This document shows positions 34,727-44,262 of a stretch of DNA of 50,224 nucleotides, piece by piece. The DNA is from an uncultured Bacteroidales bacterium (GTDB lineage Bacteria; Bacteroidota; Bacteroidia; Bacteroidales; UBA932). The stretch lies in contig CAKUSF010000002.1 in assembly GCA_934678915.1 (NCBI GenBank), positions 1 through 50,224 of the forward strand, given 5' to 3'. Within the stretch, counting starts at the first letter, position 1. Each line of letters opens with the position of its first letter. A program made the translations under genes and the position numbers. A model generated the notes under the pieces. The model ran no database searches, was not told the origin of the DNA, and saw only the letters and a list, made by a program, of their open reading frames with translations.

Positions 34727-37345
34727 ATGTACACCGCCAAAGAGATTCGACAGCAATTTTTGGACTTTTTTGCATCCAAGGGCCACACGGTCGTGCCTTC
34801 CGCACCTATGGTGATCAAGAATGACCCAACGCTCATGTTCACCAACGCTGGTATGAACCAGTTCAAGGACATATTCCTCGGTAATAGCACACCTAAGATG
34901 AAAAGGGCCACCGATTCCCAAAAATGTCTCAGAGTCAGCGGCAAGCACAACGATCTTGAAGCTGTGGGACACGATGGAAGGCATCACACGATGTTCGAGA
35001 TGCTGGGAAACTGGAGTTTCGGGGACTACTTCAAAACCGAGGCTATCAGTTGGGCTTGGGAGCTGTTGACCGAAGTCTATAAGATTGATAAGTCGAAACT
35101 CTACGCAACTGTGTTCGAAGGCTCAGCGGAAGATGGCACCGGGCTAGATGAAGAAGCAAGGCAGGCATGGATGAAGCTTATGCCTGAGGATCACATCATT
35201 CTTGGCAACAAACACGATAATTTTTGGGAAATGGGGGACACGGGTCCTTGCGGTCCTTGCAGCGAGATTCACATCGACCTGCGACCGGATGAAGAGATTG
35301 CCAAGATTCCAGGAAAAGATCTAGTCAACACTGACAATGATCAGGTTATCGAGATCTGGAACCTCGTGTTCATGCAGTACAACCGCAAGGCAGATGGTTC
35401 ATTGGAGCCTCTTCCAGCAAAGAATATCGACACCGGAATGGGCTTCGAAAGGCTCTGCATGGTGCTTCAGGGCAAAACCAGCAACTACGACACCGACGTG
35501 TTCTCCGGAATGATCCGCAAGATTGAGGAACTCTCTGGGCACAAATACCACGAGAACGAAAAGACCGAAGTCGCCATGAGGGTGATTGCTGACCATATCA
35601 GGGCGATAGCGTTCTCCATCGCGGACGGCCAGTTGCCGTCCAACGTGAAGGCCGGTTATGTCATCCGCAGAATCCTGCGCCGGGCCGTGCGCTACGGCTA
35701 CACATTCCTCGGCTTCGACGAGCCGTTCCTCTGCTCGCTGGTTCCACAGCTTGTCGCAGACATGGGCGAGGCCTATCCGGAACTCGGCAAACAGCAGAAA
35801 CTCACCGAGAGCGTGATTCGTGAGGAGGAGATGTCTTTCCTCAGGACTCTCGATCGTGGAATCAAGCTGATGGACGACTACATCGCGAAGAACGCTGCCA
35901 CAAAGACCATTCCGGGTGAGGATGCTTTCATCCTCTACGACACCTACGGATTTCCTATCGACCTAACCGAGTTGATCGCTTCCGAGAAAGGCTACACGGT
36001 TGACATGGAGGGATTCGGGAAAGAACTCCAGAAGCAGAAAGACAGGGCGCGCAACGCCACAGCCAACGAGTTCGGAGACTGGACTGTCTATCATGATGGA
36101 GAAGAAGAGGCTTTCCTAGGCTACGACAATCTTGAGCTCTCCGGTGTCAAGCTCCTTAAGCAGCGTACCGTCAAGCAGAAAAACAAGACGATGTTCCAGT
36201 TGGTTTTCGACCGCACTCCGTTCTACGCTGAGATGGGCGGACAGGTGGGCGACACCGGTGTCATCATCTCTGAAAGCGGAGAGGAGGTCAAGATCCTCAA
36301 CACAATAAAGGAAAACAACCTCACGATCCACATCGCTGAAAGGATTCCGACGAACTGCGAGGAGACCTTCACATTGAAGGTTGACGCAGAGCGCAGGCTC
36401 AAAATCACGGCCAACCACACTGCGACTCACCTTCTGGATTTTGCCCTTAGAGAAACTCTAGGAACACACATCGAGCAGAAGGGATCGTTCGTGGGGCCAG
36501 ACTATTTCCGCTTCGACTTCTCTCATTTCGCGAAAGTCACCGATGAGGAGCTCAGGAAGGTCGAGCACAGGGTCAACCAATTGATCCGCGCGGACTACCA
36601 GCTTGAAGAAAAGAGGGATGCGACAATGGACGAGGCCAAGGCTATGGGAGCCATAGCACTCTTCGGAGAAAAATACGGAGACCGGGTGCGCGTCATCAAA
36701 TTCGGTGATTCCATCGAACTTTGCGGTGGAACTCACGCCAAATCAACAGGACGCATCGGGTTCTTCAAGATTGTCTCAGAGTCAGCCATTGCAGCTGGTG
36801 TGCGGAGGATCGAGGCCGTGACCGGAGAGGCCGCTGAGGAGATTCTCGACACTCTCACAGACACTCTAAAAGGCATCCGAACCATGTTGGGCAACGCTCC
36901 AGAAGTGGCCGCAGCCGTGGCCAAACTCATCAGCGAGAACTCCACCGCGAAGAAAAAAATCGAGGAATATGCTAAAGAAAAGGCAGCTTCGTTTGCCAAA
37001 GTGATTTCTGAGAACGCTGAGGAGATCAATGGAATAAAAGTTGTTAAATTCAGCCGGGATGTTGACCCGTCAATGCTTCGTGAGGCCGCGTCAATCCTTC
37101 AGAAGGAGGTCGAGAACTTTGCTCTTGCAGCAGCATTCAGCCACGAAGGCAAACCTCAGCTTGCGTTGATGTACTCCAACGACCTTGTTGCAGCAGGACA
37201 CAATGCCGCAAAGGACATCAGGGAAGCCGCGAAGTCCATCCAAGGTGGTGGCGGTGGACAGCCGAATCTTGCCACTGCAGGAGGTAGGAATATTGATGGG
37301 CTCCAAGCCGCACTAGACAAGATGGTCGAGATCATCACGGCATAG
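34727..37345 (+). CDS. alaS: Alanyl-tRNA synthetase
   Basis: An 872-residue enzyme of normal length. It has class II motifs ([37 protein letters not shown]), the editing-domain pair NHTATHLL and [10 protein letters not shown], and a C-terminal coiled/DHHA1 domain. It charges tRNA-Ala and edits misacylated Ser/Gly. The ATG is preceded by a 75-base leader. Confidence 0.97.
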   Translation: MYTAKEIRQQFLDFFASKGHTVVPSAPMVIKNDPTLMFTNAGMNQFKDIFLGNSTPKMKRATDSQKCLRVSGKHNDLEAVGHDGRHHTMFEMLGNWSFGDYFKTEAISWAWELLTEVYKIDKSKLYATVFEGSAEDGTGLDEEARQAWMKLMPEDHIILGNKHDNFWEMGDTGPCGPCSEIHIDLRPDEEIAKIPGKDLVNTDNDQVIEIWNLVFMQYNRKADGSLEPLPAKNIDTGMGFERLCMVLQGKTSNYDTDVFSGMIRKIEELSGHKYHENEKTEVAMRVIADHIRAIAFSIADGQLPSNVKAGYVIRRILRRAVRYGYTFLGFDEPFLCSLVPQLVADMGEAYPELGKQQKLTESVIREEEMSFLRTLDRGIKLMDDYIAKNAATKTIPGEDAFILYDTYGFPIDLTELIASEKGYTVDMEGFGKELQKQKDRARNATANEFGDWTVYHDGEEEAFLGYDNLELSGVKLLKQRTVKQKNKTMFQLVFDRTPFYAEMGGQVGDTGVIISESGEEVKILNTIKENNLTIHIAERIPTNCEETFTLKVDAERRLKITANHTATHLLDFALRETLGTHIEQKGSFVGPDYFRFDFSHFAKVTDEELRKVEHRVNQLIRADYQLEEKRDATMDEAKAMGAIALFGEKYGDRVRVIKFGDSIELCGGTHAKSTGRIGFFKIVSESAIAAGVRRIEAVTGEAAEEILDTLTDTLKGIRTMLGNAPEVAAAVAKLISENSTAKKKIEEYAKEKAASFAKVISENAEEINGIKVVKFSRDVDPSMLREAASILQKEVENFALAAAFSHEGKPQLALMYSNDLVAAGHNAAKDIREAAKSIQGGGGGQPNLATAGGRNIDGLQAALDKMVEIITA

Positions 37346-37390
37346 ACGGGGTAATATTCATTAATATATTCATAAAACAACGTTTCGGGG

Positions 37391-39838
37391 ATGAAGAAGA
37401 TTGACAGATTCATACTGACCTCATTCATAGGACCATTCTTTATGATCCTGCTTGTGGTCATCTTCATCCTTATGATGCAGTTCCTGTGGGTTTACATTGA
37501 TGAACTGGTCGGTAAAGGTCTGAGCCTTGGCATTGTGGCGGAGTTCCTCTTCTGGGGAAGTTGCACCGTGCTACCGCTGGCACTGCCACTGGCCACCCTG
37601 CTCGCTTCCATGATGACCATAGGGAATATGGGCGAGAACAACGAGCTGATCGCCCTTAAGGCAGCGGGTGTCTCCGTCCTACGGGTCATGCTGCCGATAC
37701 TCATCGCATCGTTTTTCATCAGCATCGGTACTTTTTTCGTCATCAATAATCTTGTTCCGGTCTCCTACAATGAGATATTCACTCTGAGGGATGACATCGG
37801 TAAGACTAAGGATGAAATCAAAATCCCGTCCGGAACGTTCTACGATGGTGTGGATGGCTATGTCCTTCGGGTCGGGAGCAGGAACAACAAGACCGGCATG
37901 ATGAACGATGTGATGCTATACGACCATCACGGAAGAGGCAACACTCGTCTCACTCTTGCGGACTCCGCCATCATGAAGATGTCCAAGGACAAGTCCTACC
38001 TGACCTTCAAGATGTACCATGGGACCAATTATCAGGAGACAAACGAGAAGAACTACAGGGACACTTCCCTCCAGCTTCAGAAAATTGACTTCTCCAAGCA
38101 GGAAATGGTCATCGCACTCCAGAACTATGCGTTCCAGAAATCGGACAGCGCACGGTATGGAGATCAGGTCAAGGCTCTCCCTTTGGAAAAGCTACGTACC
38201 CAGAAAGATTCTCTTGAAGCCCAGAGAGACAGTACCAAGTCCCAGCAGCTTTTCAGCACTGCAGCCTCCTACGTCTTCACTCTGCACAAACAGTTGGACA
38301 CCACTTCCTGTGGGATTACCAAGAATTTCAGCGACCCAGAGTTCCTCAGTTTCAAGGACGAACGTTCTTTGTCACAGGCTCTCGAAAGTGCAGCGGACAA
38401 TGCTAGGCAACTCAAATCCAATCTCGAAAACTACGAGTTCGGTGCGTTCGACTACACGGTTCGCCTACGTTGGACAGCCCTTGAGTTCCTAAGGCGCTAT
38501 GGTCAGGCTCTCGCATGCTTCATTATGTTTTTCATAGGGGCACCGTTAGGAGCCTTGATTAGGAAAGGAGGCATCGGAGTCTCCGCTATCGTGTCCTTGC
38601 TGTTCTTCGTTCTATACTGGATCGTGGACATTACCGGAGTTAAACTGGCAAGAGATGGCAGCATCAGCACCTTTGTGGGAGCCTTTGCGTCCGCACTGAT
38701 TCTGCTACCTATAGGATTGTTCCTGACATGGAAAGCAATCCACGACACGGACATCTCAAACATGGACAGCATAAAGAACTGGTGGAGAAAAGCGAAAAGT
38801 GCTATGGCAGGAATATTCAAGAAGACGAGGATTGTGTACATGGGTACACCGGAATTTGCCGTTGCGCCACTCAAAGCTCTGTTGGACAACAAGTACAACA
38901 TTGTCGGAGTGGTGACAGTGGCGGACAAACCTAGTGGGCGTGGCCAAAAAGTGAATGAAAGCGCTGTCAAGAAGTTTGCAGTCGAGCATGGGATTCCTGT
39001 GCTCCAGCCTGTAAAACTGAAGGATCCTGAGTTTTTAAAGCAGCTTAAGGCCTTGAAAGCGGACCTGTTCGTGGTAGTCGCTTTCAGAATGCTCCCTGAA
39101 GAAGTTTGGGGAATGCCTAAACTCGGTACTTTTAACCTGCATGCTGCGCTACTGCCTCAGTATCGTGGAGCCGCCCCAATCAACTGGGCTGTGATTAACG
39201 GAGAGACTAGGACTGGAGCCACTACGTTCATGATTGACAAGGACATAGACACCGGAGGTATCATCCTGCGCCAAGGAATTAACATTTCCGACACGGACAC
39301 AGCAGGAGATGTCCATGACAAATTGATGGAGATTGGAGCCGATCTGGTTGTCCAAACCACACAAGGCATCATAGAGCATAATGTTGACACACGTGTCCAG
39401 AGAAGCTTCATCCAAGGCTCCGAGGTTCTCAAGCCTGCACCGAAGCTGTCGCGTGAGTTATGCCACATCGACTGGAACGACTCTACAAAACAGATTTACA
39501 ATCTCATACGAGGCTTAAGCCCTTATCCGGCAGCGTTTACGGAACTTGTTAAGGATGGTGGAGCCCCTATTCAGTTGAAGATTTTCTCTGCTGAAAAGGT
39601 CGCTGAGCCTGTCGAAGGGACAGTATCTGACACTACCCTTCCAGGCAAGGTTCTCACCGACGGCAAAACTTATCTGTACATAACCACCGCTGACGGGGCC
39701 ATCTCTCTGAAAGACGTGCAGATAGCCGGGAAGAAGAGGATGGACATCAAGGCATTCCTCGCAGGATTCCGCGAGCCGGAGACCTACACCACTACCGCTG
39801 GCACATCCAAGGCCGAGATAGCCAAAACGAAGGCCTGA
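37391..39838 (+). CDS. LptF/G-family permease fused to methionyl-tRNA formyltransferase
   Basis: One 815-residue open frame joins two normally separate proteins. Residues 1-465 are a YjgP/YjgQ (LptF/LptG) permease: membrane helices near the N-terminus, a periplasmic domain, and terminal helices from about residue 375. Residues about 479-815 are a formyltransferase starting RIVYMGTPEFAV, with FNLHAALLPQYRGAAPINW (catalytic Asn/His) and IDKDIDTGG (Asp). LptF/G have both ends in the cytoplasm, so the fusion keeps Fmt there. An in-frame ATG at 38804 (codon 472, MAGIFKKTRIV) could start Fmt independently. Residues 737-745 (VAEPVEGTV) come from a palindromic repeat. Confidence 0.85.
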   Translation: MKKIDRFILTSFIGPFFMILLVVIFILMMQFLWVYIDELVGKGLSLGIVAEFLFWGSCTVLPLALPLATLLASMMTIGNMGENNELIALKAAGVSVLRVMLPILIASFFISIGTFFVINNLVPVSYNEIFTLRDDIGKTKDEIKIPSGTFYDGVDGYVLRVGSRNNKTGMMNDVMLYDHHGRGNTRLTLADSAIMKMSKDKSYLTFKMYHGTNYQETNEKNYRDTSLQLQKIDFSKQEMVIALQNYAFQKSDSARYGDQVKALPLEKLRTQKDSLEAQRDSTKSQQLFSTAASYVFTLHKQLDTTSCGITKNFSDPEFLSFKDERSLSQALESAADNARQLKSNLENYEFGAFDYTVRLRWTALEFLRRYGQALACFIMFFIGAPLGALIRKGGIGVSAIVSLLFFVLYWIVDITGVKLARDGSISTFVGAFASALILLPIGLFLTWKAIHDTDISNMDSIKNWWRKAKSAMAGIFKKTRIVYMGTPEFAVAPLKALLDNKYNIVGVVTVADKPSGRGQKVNESAVKKFAVEHGIPVLQPVKLKDPEFLKQLKALKADLFVVVAFRMLPEEVWGMPKLGTFNLHAALLPQYRGAAPINWAVINGETRTGATTFMIDKDIDTGGIILRQGINISDTDTAGDVHDKLMEIGADLVVQTTQGIIEHNVDTRVQRSFIQGSEVLKPAPKLSRELCHIDWNDSTKQIYNLIRGLSPYPAAFTELVKDGGAPIQLKIFSAEKVAEPVEGTVSDTTLPGKVLTDGKTYLYITTADGAISLKDVQIAGKKRMDIKAFLAGFREPETYTTTAGTSKAEIAKTKA
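39599..39624. repeat. Single palindromic repeat module inside the formyltransferase part
   Basis: GGTCGCTGAGCCTGTCGAAG plus GGACAG; this is the TGAGCCTGTCGAA module with one arm complete. It encodes VAEPVEGT in frame, in the C-terminal domain of Fmt. Confidence 0.75.
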
Positions 39839-40509
39839 TGGAAGCAGTAATCATCTGCAAAGGCGACTTCCCGAAAAAGGAATATCCCCGCGAACTTCTC
39901 CGCAGGGCCGATGTAATCATCTGCTGCGATGGGGCATTGGAAGCGTTCCTGAGGAACCGCGACAAGATATTCAGAGCCCACCGTGACCCAGATGTCATCA
40001 TCGGTGACATGGATTCCCTTTCCAAGAAATTGATAAAGGAATATTCCAGCATTGCTGTAAGGGAGGAGGAGCAAGAGACCAATGACCAGACCAAGGCGTT
40101 CCGTTACCTTCTGAAGCATTGGCCGGAAATAAAGACTGTACATGTACTGGGCGCGACAGGTAAACGGGAGGCTCACACTATCGGCAACCTTGGACAAATC
40201 ATGGAATATGCCAGGCTTTATGCAGCGAGCGGCAACCCTGAGGAAAACGAAGTCTATGTAGATGTCGTGTCTGATTACTCAACGGCTTTTGCACTGACTG
40301 ATTCTTGCGAACTGTTTGTAGGAGAAGGCCGGGCTGTGTCCATTTTCAGTCCAGATAATTCCCTGAACATCAAATCAGAGGGCCTAGTCTGGCAGACAAG
40401 TGGAGTGGTTTTCGACAACTGGTGGCAAGCCACTCTCAACCGCGCCTCAGCCGATGTCGTCAAGCTGACGTTCTCGCACAAGTCCATTGCGCTCGTCATT
40501 CTTGACTAG
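39838..40509 (+). CDS. Thiamine pyrophosphokinase
   Basis: A 223-residue enzyme. The N-terminal motif is CDGALEAF, then DVIIGDMDSLS and EEEQETNDQTKAFRY (acidic, metal- and ATP-binding), GATGKREAHTIGNLGQ, and a C-terminal thiamine-binding region. It makes thiamine diphosphate from thiamine and ATP. Its ATG overlaps the TGA of the fusion gene (TGATG), so it is in the same operon. Confidence 0.93.
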   Translation: MEAVIICKGDFPKKEYPRELLRRADVIICCDGALEAFLRNRDKIFRAHRDPDVIIGDMDSLSKKLIKEYSSIAVREEEQETNDQTKAFRYLLKHWPEIKTVHVLGATGKREAHTIGNLGQIMEYARLYAASGNPEENEVYVDVVSDYSTAFALTDSCELFVGEGRAVSIFSPDNSLNIKSEGLVWQTSGVVFDNWWQATLNRASADVVKLTFSHKSIALVILD

Positions 40510-40542
40510 TATCTTTAAAGGCCCATCATTTGTCGCCACTTC

Positions 40543-40583
40543 GGTCGCTGAGCCTGTCGGTCGCTGAGCCTGTCGAAGCGACT
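40543..40583. repeat. Tandem palindromic repeat after the thiamine pyrophosphokinase gene
   Basis: GGTCGCTGAGCCTGTC (40543-40558) is followed directly by a complete GGTCGCTGAGCCTGTCGAAG module (40559-40583) with arms GGTCGCT/AGCGAC. This is the only copy outside genes in the window. Confidence 0.8.
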
Positions 40584-40608
40584 CACATGTTCTCCGTAAT
40601 ATCAGCAA

Positions 40609-40641
40609 TTGAGAAATTTGCCATACTAGTTCATATCTTTT
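40609..40641 (+). promoter_or_regulatory. Candidate promoter of the structured RNA
   Basis: TTG (40609-40611) and TATCTTTT (40634-40641) are 22 bases apart; the second box differs from TAnnTTTG only in the last base. The predicted start (about 40648) is a few bases before the first helix of the RNA. Confidence 0.35.
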
Positions 40642-40653
40642 TTCTTTCATTGC

Positions 40654-40796
40654 GCAGACCACGGACACTGGGAGATGCGCTGTAGAGGGGCGTGAGGCTG
40701 GTTGGTGTGGCTGACCCTCTCTTTCGGGGATAGGGTCAAGCACAATGAACAGCCTCTGAACGCAATCAGAAGAGCATGTCCGTGCGCGTGGTTTGC
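40654..40796 (+). ncRNA. Predicted rod-shaped structured RNA (6S-like architecture)
   Basis: Nested complementarity spans this stretch: GCAGACCAC (40654-40662) pairs with GTGGTTTGC (40788-40796), GGACA (40663-40667) with TGTCC (40777-40781), GCGT (40690) with ACGC (40760), GAGGCTG (40694-40700) with CAGCCTC (40750-40756), TGTG (40706) with CACA (40741), and TGACCCT (40712-40718) with AGGGTCA (40732-40738), capped by a TTCG loop. A large asymmetric internal loop lies between the first helices and the rest. A G-U pair in the closing helix favours the plus strand. The layout resembles 6S RNA, but no conserved 6S sequence was recognised. It contains no convincing coding frame. Confidence 0.45.
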
Positions 40797-41001
40797 AAAG
40801 TGGAGAAAGCAACTTGTTATAGGAAAAAGAATTGCAACAGGGCTCAGACAAGGGCTTTTGGGACTACCACTTTGGGTAAGTTTCTCGAAGATGGAGTTCT
40901 AATGAATATGTATAGCTACCAAGAGGTTAAAAATGCCTGCCTCGCTATTGATTAACCTTTGGTGCTGCACAGCGCTCGTGAGCGACATTTTAGTACATTT
41001 T
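40797..41001. other. Gene-free stretch
   Basis: No supported gene or known RNA is seen here. One plus-strand frame ends in a run of plausible residues (FGTTTLGKFLEDGV and then MNMYSYQEVKNACLAID) before a stop at about 40954, which could be a gene remnant but matches nothing known to me. Confidence 0.4.
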
Positions 41002-41045
41002 TGCTGCCGTAGGGTGCCAAGTGACCCTCTACGGCAGCATTTTTA
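41002..41045 (+). terminator. Rho-independent terminator
   Basis: TGCTGCCGTA (41002-41011) pairs with TACGGCAGCA (41030-41039), with an additional inner GGGT/ACCC, and is followed by TTTTTA. It would end a transcript coming from the thiamine pyrophosphokinase gene or the structured RNA. Confidence 0.85.
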
Positions 41046-41175
41046 GCGATTTTCGTAGTTCTTCGCTAAAACCATAATTTGAAAAGGGAGGGCGAAGTCT
41101 CTCATAATAACATATTCATCAATCAAAATTCCAGAAATTTTCGTTATTTTTACGCACATTTTGGCTTACAACACT

Positions 41176-42723
41176 ATGCTCCGAAAAATTAGAATCACTT
41201 TGGCAGCTATTTGCTTTGTAGCGATAACGCTGCTATTTCTGGACTTCACCGGGACCTTGCATCTATGGTTCGGCTGGCTAGCAAAGATTCAGTTCTTGCC
41301 AGCAGTATTGGCTCTAAATGTTGCTGTGGTGGCGGTTCTTCTGATCCTCACATTGATCTTCGGTAGAATCTATTGCTCGGTGATCTGCCCTATGGGCGTG
41401 TTCCAAGATTGCGTATCAAACATTAGCTCACGGAGGAAGGGCAAGAAAGCAAGGTTCTCATATTCAGTGGAAAAGAAATGGCTCCGCTATGAAATTCTGG
41501 TGCTCTTTGTCGTTACCCTAGTGGTCGGGCTTAACTCTATAGCTTTGCTCTTGGCTCCATACAGTGCCTACGGTCGAATGGTGCAGAGCCTGCTCGCTCC
41601 GATTTGGCAGTGGGGCAACAACCTGCTCGCATGGATTGCTGAGAGACAGAACAGCTATGCCTTCGTGACCAAAGAGGTTTGGCTAAAGAGTCTGCCTACT
41701 CTGATCATTGCCGCAGCGACATTCATCATCGTGGTAGTGCTTGCATGGAGAAACGGCAGAACCTACTGTAACACAATCTGTCCGGTCGGGACTGTCTTGA
41801 GTTTCTTCTCACGGTTCGCGATGTTCCGCCCGATGATTGACAAGTCCAAGTGCCGGAGTTGCCACGCCTGCGAAAAGAAATGCAAAGCCGCTTGCATAGA
41901 TATTGACAATCAAAAGATTGACTATAGCCGGTGTGTGGATTGTTTTGACTGCATTGATTCATGTCGATTGGGAGCGCTTAAGTACCGTTTTGCATGGGGT
42001 AAAACGGTCGCTTCGAAAGGCTCAGTGACCGTGGTTCGACAGGGTCCACCAACCACCGAAGCAACGGGCAATGGCCGAAGAGCATTCCTGATAGGCGGTG
42101 CAGCCGTTATCGGAGGATCACTCTTGTCTTCCATTCCAATGAAGGCTGAAGAGGAGATTAAAGACAAGAAACGTGACGGAGGATTCGCTGAAATCATACC
42201 GAAGAAGGCACCTTCCAGAAAAAAACCGATAACTCCGTTCGGTTCGAAAAGCATTGAACATTTCTACCTACATTGCACAGCATGTCAGCTCTGTGTTACT
42301 GTCTGCCCGAACAATGTGCTGAGACCATCTTCAAAACTTGATCACCTGATGGAGCCGGAGATGTCTTTCGAGAAAGGTTACTGCCGCCCGGAGTGCGTCA
42401 AGTGCTCTGAGGTTTGCCCAGCCGGAGCTATCTTGAAGATTACCCCGGAAGAGAAAACCAATTGGAAGGTCGGAACTGCAAACGTTGACTATGACCTCTG
42501 TGTGGTTAACCGGGATGGAGTCCATTGCGGCAACTGCGCCCGCCACTGCCCTGTAGGTGCCATCAAGATGGTAAAAAAGAATCCAGAAGACGAAAAGAGT
42601 CTCAGAATACCGTCAGTCAACGAGGAGAAGTGCATCGGCTGCGGAGCCTGCGAGAATCTCTGCCCGTCCCGCCCGATCAGTGCCATCACCATCAACGGCT
42701 ACGAAGTTCATCACAACGTTTAA
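41176..42723 (+). CDS. NapH/RnfB-like membrane multi-[4Fe-4S] ferredoxin protein
   Basis: About 515 residues from the ATG at 41176 (a TTG at 41161 is less likely). N-terminal membrane helices carry CSVICPMGVFQDC and CNTICPVGTVLSFF (NapH-like). Then come ferredoxin motifs: CRSCHACEKKCKAAC, CVDCFDCIDSCRLG, a Tat/helix-like RRAFLIGGAAVIGG, CTACQLCVTVCPNN, CRPECVKCSEVCPAG, CVVNRDGVHCGNCARHC and CIGCGACENLCPSRP. Residues 277-293 (VASKGSVTVVRQGPPTT) are encoded by two palindromic repeat modules. It probably passes quinol electrons to the exported reductase encoded next. Confidence 0.85.
   Translation: MLRKIRITLAAICFVAITLLFLDFTGTLHLWFGWLAKIQFLPAVLALNVAVVAVLLILTLIFGRIYCSVICPMGVFQDCVSNISSRRKGKKARFSYSVEKKWLRYEILVLFVVTLVVGLNSIALLLAPYSAYGRMVQSLLAPIWQWGNNLLAWIAERQNSYAFVTKEVWLKSLPTLIIAAATFIIVVVLAWRNGRTYCNTICPVGTVLSFFSRFAMFRPMIDKSKCRSCHACEKKCKAACIDIDNQKIDYSRCVDCFDCIDSCRLGALKYRFAWGKTVASKGSVTVVRQGPPTTEATGNGRRAFLIGGAAVIGGSLLSSIPMKAEEEIKDKKRDGGFAEIIPKKAPSRKKPITPFGSKSIEHFYLHCTACQLCVTVCPNNVLRPSSKLDHLMEPEMSFEKGYCRPECVKCSEVCPAGAILKITPEEKTNWKVGTANVDYDLCVVNRDGVHCGNCARHCPVGAIKMVKKNPEDEKSLRIPSVNEEKCIGCGACENLCPSRPISAITINGYEVHHNV
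42005..42055. repeat. Two palindromic repeat modules inside the ferredoxin-protein gene
   Basis: 42005-42030 contains GGTCGCTTCGAAAGGCTCAG and 42031-42055 contains GTGGTTCGACAGGGTCCACC. They lie in frame in the linker between two cluster domains. Confidence 0.8.
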
Positions 42724-42787
42724 CCGGTCACGAGACAGACTTTCGAAGGGAACAACTTTCTAAAGTGAATATGTCTCATCAAATTCT

Positions 42788-44182
42788 ATGAATATGAAAG
42801 AGAACATTAACAGAAGAGAATTTCTCAAAAGGGCCGGTAAAGGCACAGCTGCCGTGGGAGCAGTGGCTCTTGCCGGAGCATGCGCACCTAAGAAGACAGC
42901 CGAAACACTCCTTGATGGAGACAATGAGAATGTCTTGGAAAACGGCAAGATGGAGATGCGCGAGAACCCAGGCAACGGGGACATGGTTTCGCTTCTTGGC
43001 TATGGGTGCATGCGTTTCACGATGAAGAAAGACGAAAACGGCAAGGACATAGTAGATCAGGAAAATGCCAACAAACTGATTGACTATGCTTTGGCTCATG
43101 GCGTAAACTACTACGACACATCCCCTGTCTATCTTCAGGGGTTGTCCGAGGAGGCCGTTGGCAATGCCCTAAGCAGGCATCCTAGAAACTCCTACTACAT
43201 AGCCACGAAACTGTCCAACTTCAGTGATCATTCCAGAGCTGCATCTCTGAAACTGTACAACGACTCATTCGAATACCTCCAGACAGACTACCTGGACTAC
43301 TACTTACTTCACTCTCTAGGTCGTGGAGGCCTTGAGGCATTCGATAACAGGTTTGTGAACAATGGGATGATGGATTTACTTCAAGCTGACCGAGAAAAAG
43401 GCAAGATCCGCCAACTGGGTCTTTCATTCCATGGAAACCAGCAGCAGTTCGATGAATTGTTGAAACTTCACGACAAGTACCACTGGGATTTCGTACAGAT
43501 TCAGATGAACTACTTCGACTGGAAACACGCTGACGGACAGCGCAATGTCAACGCTGAATACTTGTATGACGAGCTAGATAAGAGAGAGATCCCAATTGTA
43601 ATCATGGAGCCACTTCAAGGTGGTCGTTTAGCTAATCCAGCGGAAAGCGTGGTGAATAGGCTCAAAGAACGTGATCCAAAGGCTTCTCTGGCATCTTGGG
43701 CATTTCGGTTCGTAGGGTCCTACCCTAGAATCCTGACAGTCCTAAGCGGGATGGTCTATCAAGAGCATCTTGAGGACAATCTTCGCACTTTCAAGAACTT
43801 CAAGTACCTGACAGACGAGGAGAAGGAGTTCCTCGGCACTGAAATAGCCGGCATCATGGCCAGCTTCCCCACAATCAACTGCAATGACTGCAAGTACTGC
43901 ATGCCTTGTCCTTACGGGGTTGACATTCCGGGAATATTCAAGCATTACAACGAGTGCGTCAATGAAGGTGAGATCGCACAGAGCACAGAGCAAGAGAATT
44001 ACCGCAAACTACGCAGAGCCTACCTTGTCAGTTACGACCGTGCCATCCCGACCGTACGCCAAGCCAGCCACTGCATCGGCTGCAAACAATGCCTTGAGCA
44101 TTGCCCTCAAAGCATCTCGATTCCTCGTGAGCTACGTCGCATCGAAGCCTACGTAGAGAAACTCAAACGCAACTCGTTGTAA
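42788..44182 (+). CDS. Tat-exported aldo/keto reductase with C-terminal ferredoxin domain
   Basis: A 464-residue protein with a Tat signal (NRREFLKRAGKGTAAVGAVA) that ends in LAGAC, a possible lipobox. The barrel contains DTSPVYLQGLSEE (catalytic Asp/Tyr), YYIATKL (Lys) and YYLLHSLG (His). The C-terminus has CNDCKYCMPCPYGVDIPGIF and CIGCKQCLEHCPQS, as in Fe-S aldo/keto reductases. It lies 64 bases after the membrane ferredoxin gene. The two probably form one electron chain; the oxidised substrate is unknown. Confidence 0.87.
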   Translation: MNMKENINRREFLKRAGKGTAAVGAVALAGACAPKKTAETLLDGDNENVLENGKMEMRENPGNGDMVSLLGYGCMRFTMKKDENGKDIVDQENANKLIDYALAHGVNYYDTSPVYLQGLSEEAVGNALSRHPRNSYYIATKLSNFSDHSRAASLKLYNDSFEYLQTDYLDYYLLHSLGRGGLEAFDNRFVNNGMMDLLQADREKGKIRQLGLSFHGNQQQFDELLKLHDKYHWDFVQIQMNYFDWKHADGQRNVNAEYLYDELDKREIPIVIMEPLQGGRLANPAESVVNRLKERDPKASLASWAFRFVGSYPRILTVLSGMVYQEHLEDNLRTFKNFKYLTDEEKEFLGTEIAGIMASFPTINCNDCKYCMPCPYGVDIPGIFKHYNECVNEGEIAQSTEQENYRKLRRAYLVSYDRAIPTVRQASHCIGCKQCLEHCPQSISIPRELRRIEAYVEKLKRNSL

Positions 44183-44228
44183 AAATAAAAATATTCGTCA
44201 CGGACGCTGAATATTCAAAGGTTTTGAT

Positions 44229-44236
44229 TATCTTTG
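44229..44236 (+). promoter_or_regulatory. -7 element of the tRNA-Ser gene
   Basis: TATCTTTG matches TAnnTTTG, 26 bases before the tRNA 5-prime end. No convincing -33 box is present. Confidence 0.5.
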
Positions 44237-44262
44237 CAGTCCGCAAAAAGCAGCGGGTCATT

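Noticed and set aside
40447..40851. 134-residue minus-strand frame in the gap after the thiamine pyrophosphokinase gene
   Set aside because: It runs through the palindromic repeats (giving the LRQAQRP-type peptide common in spurious frames) and into the shadow of the kinase gene; the structured-RNA reading is a better explanation.
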